Shown here piece by piece: positions 1-10,559 of a stretch of DNA of 18,911 bases; positions within the stretch are counted from its first letter, which is position 1, and each line of letters begins with the position of its first letter. The notes under the pieces are model-generated. The model saw nothing but the letters and a program-made list of their open reading frames with translations. It had not been told where the DNA came from and did no database searches. Source of the DNA: Alectoria sarmentosa (lineage: Eukaryota > Ascomycota > Lecanoromycetes > Lecanorales > Parmeliaceae). The position numbers and the translations under genes are program-made. The DNA lies in contig WOGZ01000495.1 of the NCBI GenBank assembly GCA_009733775.1, positions 1 to 18,911 on the forward strand. The letters run 5' to 3'.

Positions 1-375
1 ATGATGTTATTCAAAAAAGAAATTAATTCGTGAAATGAGCGAAGAGGTTTCCCGAGAGCCTCGCTGTCGATTCGACTTAATATATTTGAATTCAATATTA
101 CTTTATATATATATATTCAAATCTAATAACTTTTATATCGTTGAAAAGCGCATATCGAGTTGTATAATTTACGAAATTATGAAGAAATTTTATTCTTTAA
201 AGGGTAAGGGGTAAAAGATATAAGATTTATATATACAAAATTTTAATGAGGGCGCTCGGGAGGCCTAAAAGCCGTTATTCGAGCGTTAATCGAAAAGCGT
301 AGTGATATAGAATTTATAATTGACTGCACATACAAATTCAAGATTTTTTAACTTAGTTTTACATTATTTTTTTAT
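1..375 (-). repeat. End of a second Helitron-type copy (direct repeat, copy A)
   Basis: This stretch matches 16240-16578 in the same orientation. The match is clear from about 139 to 368 (for example TTGAAAAGCG at 141 and 16336, GGGCGCTC near 250 and 16443, the CTGCA block near 323) and weaker back to about 45. I estimate roughly 80 percent identity by eye in the core. Differences are largely transitions, such as GCACATAC against GCATATAC and ATTCAAG against ATTTAAG, which are CpA-to-TpA changes. Copy B lies at the outer end of the Helitron at 10.4-16.6 kb, so I infer that copy A is the 5' terminal part, on the - strand, of another Helitron extending left out of the window. The similarity and the local GC content both fade near 375, which I take as the element boundary. 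A pair of LTRs or another dispersed repeat is possible but less likely. Confidence 0.7.
252..286. other. GC-rich subterminal hairpin, copy A
   Basis: GCGCTCG (252-258) faces CGAGCGT (280-286), giving six Watson-Crick pairs plus one G-T pair around a 21-nt loop. The loop itself holds GGCC and GCC blocks that could pair. The equivalent hairpin in copy B is at 16445-16479. It is among the most GC-rich parts of the window. Its role is unknown; it lies about 90-120 nt inside the presumed 5' end of the element. Confidence 0.6.
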
Positions 376-1540
376 ATAATAAAGATAATTTATAACGATA
401 ATGAGAATATAAAAAAAATTATAAATTTAATAAATGAGTTTTTTATTCTTTAATAAAATAAAAGCTTTATTAACATATTTAAAAAAAAATTGAATAAAAT
501 TATTGCTATATAATAATTAATAATTTAAATTATTAAAAAGAAATCGTGTTAAAGTTTATTCGTTAAAAATTAAACATGAAATTATTATTATCGAAATATT
601 TAATAATTTTCAACGATAAAAAAAATTCGAATATATGATAAAATTTATATTATTTAATTATATAATATTTATTATATAAAAAATCTTATTTAACGATAAA
701 CGTAAAGATAAAATAATAATTAACATTAAAAAATTTAATAATTTTATCGTATTTAACGTGTATTTAATATCGTTATAATTAAACATTATAATAAAATTAA
801 TAAAATGCATATATTTATATATATTTAATATTATATTTTTCTTTTATTAATAATTAATATATTACGATTATCGTTATATATAAATCGTGATTTCTTATCG
901 CGAATAAAAAACTTTTAACGTATTAATTATAAAATGTATAAATTTTATAATATATATATAATAATAAATTAATAAAATCTTGCGTTTTATACGAGAATTC
1001 GCTTAAGTTTATATCGATAACATCATTATTAATTTTAAAAGCTTTATAAAATATGTTATAAATTTATAAAAATTATATTTATTATTAACGAAATACAATA
1101 TTGTTATATTGTTAATAAAAACATTTCTTAATTATTTAAACATTATTTTATTAAATCGTAAAATTAATTTATTTGAAATAATTATAATATCTTATCGTCG
1201 CTTATATACGATTAAATAATTTATTAACTTTATATTAAAATATACTTAAATTAATTATTAATTTAAGTGAAGTTTATTATATATAATAAACATTTATTAT
1301 CAATAAATTATTATTATCAGCAAATGATTCGATCTTTTATTAATAAATTGTTAAAAAATTATTAAATCATTATTATAAAATTATTGAAAGAAAAAAATTT
1401 GTTATCATTTTTTTGAAATGATTTTAACAATATTTTATATTTCTTTTAACATTATTTCGATTATTTTTTAACATCGAATTTCGATAAAATTCTTGCGCAT
1501 TTTTTGTTAAAATGTTATATTAATATTTACGTTTTATAAT
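376..1540. other. Heavily RIP-mutated AT-rich stretch, no gene recognised
   Basis: There is no open frame of useful length on either strand. C and G occur mostly as CpG, and runs of TAA, ATA and TTA dominate. By position it could hold the gag, protease or 5' end of the Gypsy element whose pol starts near 2390, but no frame gave a motif I could name. No copy of a Gypsy LTR was recognised. Confidence 0.6.
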
Positions 1541-1950
1541 CATCGCAATTACGTAATTATATATTACGTAAACTTATAATATAAGCATCGCAATCAAATA
1601 TTTATAATATAAATATCGCAATCACGTATTTATGATACGGGCATCGTAATTATATAATTAAATAATTATAATACGAGCATCGTAATCATATAATCAGATA
1701 ATTATAATACGAACATCGCAATCACGTATTTATAATACGAACATCGCAGTCACGTATTCATGATACGAGTATCGTAATTATATAATCAAATAATTATAAT
1801 ACGAGCATCGTAGTTATATAATTAAATAATTATAATACGAGCATCGCAATCATGTAATTATATAAATATCGCAGTTATATAATTATATAATTATAATATA
1901 AACATCGCAGTTACGTAATTATGATATAAAATATCGCGATCATATATTTT
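1541..1950. repeat. Minisatellite, 28/36-bp units with a 128-bp higher-order period
   Basis: About twelve and a half head-to-tail units each begin with CATCG or TATCG, at 1541, 1586, 1614, 1642, 1678, 1714, 1742, 1770, 1806, 1842, 1867, 1903 and 1932. From 1586 the unit lengths run 28, 28, 36, 36, 28, 28, 36, 36, 25, 36, 29. The 36-bp form carries eight extra AT bases before a shared TTATAATACGA core. The block 1586-1713 (128 bp) is repeated by 1714-1841: the second unit of each block carries TGATACG, where the first has TAATA. So the array grew by duplicating a four-unit block. Units differ mostly by CA/TA and TG/TA changes, showing RIP after the array formed. It lies upstream of the Gypsy pol remnant; I cannot say whether it was part of that element. 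Confidence 0.92.
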
Positions 1951-2044
1951 AAAAGCATATAAAAAACTTTAAGAAAATAATAAAAATGTAAATGCAGATA
2001 ATGATGTTTTTTGAAACATTTTCAAATATTTTCGAGTATCTTCG

Positions 2045-2270
2045 TACACATTTATATCGCAATTATTAAAAACATATTAAAGAATTATTAAAAATATATT
2101 AAAAACACGTTGAAAACAAAAACATGTTGAAATTAAAAACAGATTGAAAATATGTTAAAAATATGTTAAAAATATGTTTAAATTATGTTAAAAGTTTATT
2201 AAAAGATTTTTTATAAAATATTTATATCGCAATTATTGAAAAAATGTTGAAATAATATTAAAAATTTGTT
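2045..2270. repeat. Tandem short repeats, including a four-copy 11-mer
   Basis: A block starting TTTATATCGCAATTATT occurs at 2051 and again at 2221, exactly 170 bp apart, with similar AAAA and TTGAAA-type sequence following. Between them an 11-bp unit, consensus TTAAAAATATG, is repeated four times at 2144-2187; copies two and three are identical. Looser TTGAAAACA/TTAAAAACA variants extend the pattern on both sides. A slippage- or duplication-prone tract; no coding role is seen. Confidence 0.75.
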
Positions 2271-2389
2271 ATAAAAAACACGATTATAAGAATTTTTGAT
2301 TAATTGTTAATTAATTATTAATTTATTGTCGAAAAAACATTAAAATTTAATATACGATTAACATTATAATACGATTAAATTTTAAATAA

Positions 2390-4905
2390 TAATATGTTAC
2401 GTTTAAAATAAATTTAAACAAAATTTAATATTATTATATTTTCGAAAGATTTTAACGATGTTATACATTTGCTGAAAAATAGTTATTATAAACATTTATA
2501 TAATTATTTTTTGATAAAGTATTTAATTATGCTAGTAACCTCTTAAAATAAAGAATAAATTTAAGATAATTAATAAAATTGTTTATTTATTATCTTTAAT
2601 AATTTGAAACATTATCTTAATTTAATAAATTATTTACGAAGTTTTCTTCATTTTTACGCGCAATTCGTTAATTTATTATAAATCTTTAAAAACGCTTTTA
2701 TTAAAAAAAATACTTAATAAAAATAATTTATATCGTATTTATTCGTCAAAACTTCGTTTATTAAAATGTTTTTTATTAAAAAAAAAGAACTTTAATAACT
2801 TATAAAAAGTTTTAAATAAATTATAATTATTTATACACTTTAACAATAATAAAATCTTATAAATAAACCTTAACGCTTCACGAGACTAAGATTTTAACAT
2901 AAAAATCTTTTATATAAAAAAGAATTATATAATAAAAAGCTTTAATAAAAACAAATAATCATTAAAGATTATTATAAAATCGATTATATTTTTGTTAAAA
3001 ATGTTAAAAATTGTTAAAAGAAATTATTAATTAATTAAGTTTAAAGTAATAAGCTTTATTTACATTATTAAAAAAATTCGATATTTTATAAAATCGTTTA
3101 ATTATTTTATCGTTATATAAATGAATTATTTAATTATTTTAAACATTATAAAATAATTTTCGATTACGTTTATTATCTTTATAATAAAAATAAACGTTCG
3201 CCTAATATAAACTTCGCAATTTTTTCAACAATTTCATTTAAATATAAGATATAAATTTAATAAAAGATATATTATTCTCGATATATTATTACGTTTCGTT
3301 AATAATCAAATAATGTTATTTGAAAATTATTCGAAATTTGATATTTTATACGCTTATATTACGTAAACATTAAAAAATAATAACGTTTACGTTTATTTTG
3401 TTATTATAATATAAATAAACGAAGTTTTTTTTAAAAAATTTATATTTAATTATAACACGAATTATTATTAAATAAAAGTTATTAAAATTATTAATGTTAA
3501 TATTAAATTTAAAATTAACGACGAAAACGTCGAATTTTTATTTATTTATAACATCATAAACTTAAATCTTATTTTTCATAAAAATAAATTTATAAATTTT
3601 AAACGATTGTATATATTTTAACAATTAATTAAAAACTTTTTAACGATAATATATAATAACGATCACTTAGATTTTGAAAAAATCTTTAACATCGTCGCTA
3701 AATTATAATATATACGAAATTTATTAAAACATTTTCATAATTATATTAAGCATTATTCGAATTATTTAAGATTATAAATTCGTTATTATAAATTTTATAA
3801 TTATCTTTAACTTATTAAAAAATTTATTATATTTTTTTATATTTTAACGTTTGATTTCATTTTCGCTATATCGCTATTTTAAAAGAATTTCGAATATGTT
3901 ATAATAATCACAAACAAATTTAATAAACGTATTATTTACATTTTTAACAAATTTATTTAAAATGTTAAAAAATGAATTATCGCATTAATTGATCGTTTCG
4001 ACGTCGACGATTTAAATATATTTAAAGTTTTATTATTCGATAAAAATTCAAAATTTTTATTCGATTTATAAAAGATTATATTTAATTAATTTGAAATTAA
4101 TTTACTTTATTTTATTATTTCTTACTTATAAATAAATAATAATAATAAACGCATTAATTAAATAATTAAAATCATTTTACGTTTTTATATACACACGTTG
4201 CAAAAGTCTTTTATATAATTCGTTATTTTATTATATATATAAATACAATTTAATAACGTACGATTAACAATTATTATAAAATCGTTAAATGAAATAATTT
4301 ATAATTTTATATTTAATAAAGATTTTAATTTATTAATATTAAATTTATCGTAATAAAATTATATTAAAATAAAAATCGAAATTGTCGATATTATTAATTT
4401 CGTTTAAATAAATTAAAAGTTTTATTATAATCGTTAACATTAAAATATATACTTTGAAAAAAAATCTTTATTTATGTAAAAAGTATTTAATATCGCAATT
4501 TATTAACGTTATTAAAGTCGACAAATTTGATTAAAAATACGTCGATTTATTCGATATTATTTTTAAAGTCGATAAATAAACTTATCATCTTAATATATTT
4601 AATTATTAAAGAATTTACTCGATATTTTCAATCGCTTAATTAAATTCATAATTTATTAATAAAAATTCAATCGATAACTTTTTATTAAAATAACTTAATT
4701 CGATTTTCGTTAAAAATAACATTAATGAATATAAATTATAAAAAATGAATCGTCTTTTTAACAAGCGAATAAGTCGGCGAAATAAAAACTATTCAATCGA
4801 TTATTTATTACGATAATTAAAATACGATTCGAAATACGATTAATAATATAATATTAAACATCTTAACGACGCGTTATTATTAATAAAATTTACGAAAACA
4901 CGATG
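2390..4905 (+). mobile_element. Ty3/Gypsy chromovirus fragment (RIP-inactivated)
   Basis: The remains of an LTR retrotransposon recognised from its pol order: reverse transcriptase end, RNase H, integrase, GPY/F-like module, chromodomain. Integrase after RT/RNase H is the Gypsy order (Copia has the reverse), and the C-terminal chromodomain marks a chromovirus, a group common in filamentous fungi. The upstream RT core, protease and gag were not recognised; a deletion just before 2424 seems likely, because the palm-domain motifs preceding the catalytic region are compressed or missing. No LTR pair was identified. A possible 3' LTR start is TGTGATCACG at about 4904, but this rests only on the TG start. 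The coding sequence is described under the pseudogene entry. Confidence 0.93.
2424..4900 (+). pseudogene. pol: Decayed Ty3/Gypsy pol: RT end, RNase H, integrase, chromodomain
   Basis: Three successive frames carry it: frame 3 (2424 to about 2690), frame 1 (about 2700-4555) and frame 2 (4568-4900). RT: FNIIIFSKD at 2424-2450, then a thumb/connection block resembling LEHYLGLTGYLR at about 2601-2640. RNase H: LNAS near 2865, the tract matching NYWPTELEV near 3030, RYKFNK (family RYKPGK) at 3247-3264, and DILLR (family DALSR) at 3280-3294. Integrase: the zinc-binding C-x2-C is now Tyr-x2-Tyr (3754, 3763). The core aspartates survive at 3853 and 4039. Exactly 35 residues after the second one, the glutamate codon is AAA (Lys, 4147-4149). 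A GPY/F-like segment and a block matching IHPVFSIAQL follow at about 4540-4645. The chromodomain spans about 4730-4900, including NKRISRRNKNYSIDYLLR and YNIKHLNDAL. In-frame stops fall where relatives have Trp, Gln or Arg. It cannot encode a functional protein. Confidence 0.93.
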
Positions 4906-5374
4906 TGATCACGAAAAGATTATTAATTATTATTTATATTAACATTTTTTTTTATTATAACGATTTATTATCGAATTTTCTCTCTTATCGAAAAGTTTAA
5001 TAATCGATTAAATTATTATTAAAACGTTTTTTCGTTAAAGATTTTCGTATAGCAAATTATTGCTATTATAATATTATTTAAAAATAATATTTTTATTTAT
5101 CGAATCTTTTTTTTATCGAAATTTACGAATTCGAAATTTGTTATTATAACATTTTTAATAATAAAATCTCGTCGAAGTTAACGTTTTTTATTATATTAAT
5201 AACTTTAATAATGAAATAACAATTTACGAAGCTTTTCGAAACGAGTTATTATTATTCATTTATTATAAACTTTTATTTATATATATATATAATAAAAAAC
5301 GTTATATATTCTTTTTATCGACGATATATTATTACGATATTAAAAATATTAAATATATTAAAAATTTATTTTAT

Positions 5375-5423
5375 TAAAATACTTATTTTATTTATTTATT
5401 ATATTTATTTAATAAGTATTTTA
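5375..5423. repeat. 13-bp inverted repeat
   Basis: TAAAATACTTATT (5375-5387) is matched perfectly by AATAAGTATTTTA (5411-5423) around a 23-nt loop. A 13-bp perfect match is above what is common even at this AT content, but the arms are nearly all A and T. It could be a chance palindrome or part of a decayed element end; about 470 bp after the Gypsy chromodomain is a plausible distance for LTR sequence. Confidence 0.4.
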
Positions 5424-8329
5424 TTAAGCGCATAATTTAACGAAATTATATATAATTAATTTTATTAAAAAGAAACGACTAATTTATATATTATTAATAA
5501 ATATTTATATTACTTTTATATAAAATGAAATTATATTAAATTAATTAAATTATTAAAATAATCTTAAATTATTTAACGACGTTATCGAAAATAACATTTA
5601 AAAACGTGATATAATTTCGATAATTTAATTAAAATCTTTATTAAATTTATTTGTTTGCGAATAATAAAATTATAAAATATAAAATTTTAATTTCAAATTT
5701 ATTAAAAATTGCTTTTTAGAATTTATTAAAAAAAAAATGTGAGTTATTTTAATAAATTTTAATCGATTTTTTAAAAACGATAAAAATATCGATAAATTTA
5801 TGTTTTAATATCGAAAATGTTTTTTTCAAAAATTAAAACAATTTTTCTTAAAAATTTATTAATTTCGAATATAATAATATTACATTTTTAATAAATTAAA
5901 ATAAAATAAAAATGAGATTAGTCGTTAAAATATAATACGATATAAATAATATTAAAATAAATTAAAGCGAATTATGAAATAAATATTAAAATGTTTAATA
6001 TAGTTAATATTATAAATAATAACGAAAATATTTTTATAATTATTTAATAAAATTTCGAATATATTATTATCGAAATATATTTTTTTAATATTTAATAAAT
6101 TTAAAATAGTGTTTAAAATGCGCGATTATTGAAAACGTAAATACGTATAACTTATATAAATAAAGTTTTTTAAAAATGAAAATATGATTATCGATTAAAA
6201 TGTTTAATTTTTTAAACGAGTTCGATTTTATCGCGTAAAAGAGAAAATAAAATAACATTTTCTTTTATTTTTTAATAATATTAAATTTATTTAACATTTT
6301 AAATTATATCGAGTTTTTTCGATACATTTTAAAAATTGTTTATATAATTTCGAATTTAATTCGATATATAAAAAAACGTGCTTATAAAAAATATTAAATT
6401 CGTTATTATTTAAATATTAATAAAAAGTTATTTCGATAATAATTATAATATCGAAAGTAAAATTTAAAAGTTTGAATAATACGTCGAAAATAATATACTT
6501 TTTATGTTAACTTATAACGAAAGTTTAAATTTTTGAATCATTAAATATATTTCGAAATACGAATAAATCGTAAATTTAACTTAATAATCGACGACGTTAA
6601 TAACGAAATTTGTTTTACAATTTAGAAAATTAATTCGTAATTAATATATATAATCGTTTTCAAAGTTGATTTTATTAAATGTTTAATTTTTTATAACATT
6701 TAAATAATTTCGACGAATTCGAATTCGATTAATTAATATCAAATTTCAATATTTTTGAAAATTTTATTAAAAAAAATGTAAATTGAATTTGCGATCGACG
6801 AAAATATAATTTTTTTTATTTTTATAACGTTAATTACATAATATATTATAATATTAAATTTAAATTTATATAAAAAAAATCTTTTCGTCGAAATAAATTA
6901 AAAATAACGATTTTGATTTTTGAATAATTATTATAAATTATAATTTCGTTCGATAAAACGAAATTTATTAAAATAAAAATAATTACGATTTTCGAAATAA
7001 TGTTTAAAAAAAATCTTTAATATAATTGTTAAAATCATTAATATAAAAATCGATATAATATTTAAAAGAATTTTTGAAATTATAATTAAAATTATGAAAA
7101 TGAAAGTCGTTAATTTATATATCGTAAAAGATGCTATAATTAATAAAACGATAATAAAAATAAAAACATTCGTTTAATTTAATTTCGTTAATATTTCTTT
7201 CAAAATCGACGATTTATTATTTCGATATCGTTTTTTTAAACGTGATATAATAAATTATATTTTATTAATATAAAAATCGTTATTAATTATAATAAAAAAA
7301 ATCGAAATTGCTTAAATCATTTAATTATTTTTCGAAATTACTATTATTTTTTTTATAATAAAAATTTTATTATTTCGAAAATGAATTTAAAGAATGTGAT
7401 TTTTTTTAAATAATTTATAAATATTGTCGAAAAGCGAGAAAGATAAAATTTATTTATTATAAATTTTACGAAATTTATTAATATAATTAATCAAATTAAT
7501 AAATAAATTTATTTTTATAATTATTATATTTCGACGAAATTTTTTAATAAAAATATTAAAAATATTAAAAAAAAAAAAATTTAAAGTATTTATTTTAATG
7601 ATTATTATTATATTAATTAAATTGCTTTTATTATAACGATTTTTTGTTAAATTATTATTAAAAAATACGATTTTGTTATTAAATTATTTTAAATTAAATA
7701 TTAAACTTAATATCGATTTAATTTAAAAAACATTTTATAATAATTATCAACGTAAACTTCGAAATTTTACGTCGAAATTTTAAAGTTAATTTGTTTTATA
7801 TTATAAAATATTAATTGTTAATAAAAGAAAAGTCGACGATTTTCGCATATTTAAAAATGTTTTATATATAAATTTTAAAAAGCTTTCATTTTTAATATCA
7901 TTTAAAAAAAACTCATTTATAATTCGAAAAATATATTTTCGAAAATTAATAATAATTCAAAACGTATAAAAGCGATATATATTATTTATAATATTTATAC
8001 GTATTTTATATATTTTATAATTAAAATTGTTAATTATCGTAGTAATATATTTTATTATAATAATTATAATAATTAATATAACGAATTTAATAATAGTAAT
8101 AATATTAAAACTTTTTTTATTACGTATATAAACTTTTATATTATTAATTTAATTATAAATTGTTACGTATATAAAAATAACGTTTTATATAAAAAAGTTA
8201 TTATTTTTATTATTTTTATATATTATTAAATTTTGGTTTTATATATTATAAATTTAAATATAATTAAATTTAATTTAAACTTTTATTTAATTAACATTAT
8301 TTCGATTAAAAACGTTTTAAAAAATCGGT

Positions 8330-8367
8330 TATATTAAATTCGCAATATATTAAATTCGCAATATATT
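8330..8367. repeat. 16-bp tandem duplication
   Basis: ATATTAAATTCGCAAT occurs twice back to back (8331-8346 and 8347-8362), and a few matching bases on either side extend the periodic stretch to 8330-8367. It is perfect, so it arose after, or escaped, most local mutation. Confidence 0.7.
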
Positions 8368-10213
8368 TATTATTAATATATATATATTTTTATTTCGATT
8401 TATAATTATGTTTATTATTTATTTTAATATTAATTTTTTAATATAAACGTATATATAATTAAATTTTTTTATATTAATTTATTTCAATTGTAATTATGAT
8501 AAAAATATTAAATTTAAAACGATATTAAAACGATTTTTTTATTTCTTTTTATGCTTAAACTTTTCATTTAATTTATTTTAATCTTATTTGTTATAATATA
8601 ATTAAATTTGCAATTTTTTCGACGTTGATAATATATTTATTTATACGTAATTATTTAATTTTTATGACATTTTTTTCATTTATAACATTTTTCGCAATTT
8701 AAATATCGACGTAAAATATTAATAAAAGATTAATTTTATAATTATATAAAATGTTTATATCGTTAAATTTAATTTCGCTATTTTTCTTTATATAAATTAA
8801 TGAAATTAATTTAAATTTAATTTAAATATTAAATTTAAATTTATGATATATTTATTATAACGTTTATATTTTATATTTTTTTTTTAAATTTTAATAATAA
8901 TTTCTTTTTAATAAATTATCTTTTTCGTTTGTTTATTAATTTATATATTTTTATTATACATTATTTAATTTAATTTTTCTATCGATAACGAAGTTTTATA
9001 TTACGTTTATTATTAATTATTAATTTTAAATAATGAATATTAAATAATTTAATTCGTTTTTAAATAAACGCGTTCGAATTTTTTAAATCATTATTCGAGA
9101 TATTATTAAATGATGTATTTTTATTTTTCATGCTCGCTCTAACGACGAATAATTCGAATATAATTAATTATTATTTAAATTTTTATATAAATTCTTAAAC
9201 GAAAGATTTATAAATTCGTTATTAATATTAATTTTTAAAATATTAATTAATAATAATATAATCGCTCGCAACCTTTTTTTAATTATTTTTAATCGATTCG
9301 AATTTTGAAAATATTACATTTATATAATTAATTTATAAAACTTTATTTATATTTTATTAATATCGAATTATATAAAATAAATATAACGATAAAATATTTT
9401 TTATAACTCGATTTTTAAATTTATTTTTTATTTTAAAATTATTTTAAATAAATATATATCGCGTATTATATTATAATAATAATTAAAATAATCATTGTAA
9501 TTCTTTAAAAATTGAATATATATTTAATTTTTTCATTATTATCGAAGTTTTTCTTTTCATTATTTCTTTTTTTTATCGCGAAGACTTTAACGATAACGAT
9601 ATTTAAAAAGAATTTAATTCTTTCGATTATGTATTATTTAATTCAAATACTTATATTAAAGATATAAATTTATATAATAAATATTAACATTTAAAAAATC
9701 ATTTTTTATAATATCGCGATTTATTTTATTATATGCGCGCGATATTTATCGACGACGTTATATAATTATTTCGCGATTAATTATTAATTATAATGTTTCG
9801 ATAATTTATTTAAAAAATTTGTTTATTTGTTTTTTATAATATAAATATTTATTTATATTACGATCGCGTTATTTTAAGTTTTTTCAAAAAAGTAATAAAT
9901 CTTTATCAAATCTTATATATTAATATATTTAATTTTAACTTTAATTTTAATTAATATTTAAGTTAAAGATGATAATTTTTATTAAAAAAAAATTAACGTT
10001 ATTTAAAATTAAAAAATAACGTTAGTTTTAATCGTTTTCTATTTTAATATTAATATATACTTTTCGCATTAACGCATTTAATTTTAAAAATTTAACTCTT
10101 AATTTTCTTTAAACGATTAAACGACGAGATATTATCAAACTTCGATTTATAAATAAATACAAATAATAAAAATCTTTTTCACGCGTCTTTTTTTATTTTA
10201 TATTATTATTATT

Positions 10214-10249
10214 AAAAAAAAGAAAAAGAAAAAAAGAAAAAAAGAAAAA
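10214..10249. repeat. 36-nt homopurine tract
   Basis: An uninterrupted run of A and G, built of A-runs punctuated by single G residues with seven- to eight-base spacing in its right half. It lies about 150-200 bp beyond the 3' end of the recognised Helitron sequence. A simple repeat; no gene is associated with it. Confidence 0.65.
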
Positions 10250-10442
10250 TTGTATTTAAATTAAATTGATATTTAATATATAAAAAATATTTTATTATAT
10301 ATTTTATTTACGACGACGATAAATTTCAATAATTATTTTTATTATTTATAATATTATTAAACTTTTACAAGTTAAGATTTATAAATCAAATTTATGATAC
10401 TCAAGGTAAATGAAAGCGAAACGAATTTAAATAACGTCGATT

Positions 10443-10461
10443 AAGCGAACTCTGCTTGCTT
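10443..10461 (-). other. Candidate Helitron 3' hairpin
   Basis: On the + strand AAGCGAAC, loop CTC or shorter, then GCTTGCTT forms an imperfect stem of about seven pairs including one G-T pair, with one A-C mismatch. Helitrons end with a short hairpin a few bases before CTRR, and this one lies about 100 bp past the last recognised helicase codon. No CTRR follows at the expected distance on the - strand, so the assignment is tentative; RIP could have altered the terminus. Confidence 0.3.
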
Positions 10462-10559
10462 TTTTATGCGTATATAATTTATTTTTATTATTATATAAAA
10501 AGCATTTATTTAATAATTTTATTTTTAATATATTTAATCGAATAATTCGATTATTTTCT

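Larger units (their letters stand above)
4905..10360. other. Heavily RIP-mutated AT-rich region, no element identified
   Basis: About 5.4 kb without a usable open frame. The CpG-retaining, CpA-poor texture is the same as in the Gypsy remnant, so it is probably older transposon sequence mutated by the same process. The first few hundred bases are where the Gypsy 3' end and LTR would lie. Frame 1 on the + strand between about 6690 and 7620 reads with a somewhat protein-like mix (for example NNFDEFEFD near 6703, then RNYYYFFYNK near 7335), but the stop density is not clearly below chance and I could not match it to a family. On the - strand, 9480-9600 has an open charged stretch (KKRNNEKKNFDNNEK) of unknown origin. 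Both are noted without a functional call. Confidence 0.55.

Noticed and set aside
1541..1950. CRISPR array
   Set aside because: Units are head-to-tail with no unique spacers, and the surrounding DNA is RIP-type fungal sequence with no cas genes.
8590..8720. Zinc-finger-like NCEKCYK...CHKN stretch on the - strand
   Set aside because: Spacing fits no finger family I know, the frame is full of stops on both sides, and in this composition such matches arise by chance.
10401..10405. CTTGA on the - strand as the Helitron 3' terminus
   Set aside because: The family terminus is CTRR, and the third base here is T; it is also about 37 bp from the candidate hairpin rather than the usual short distance.
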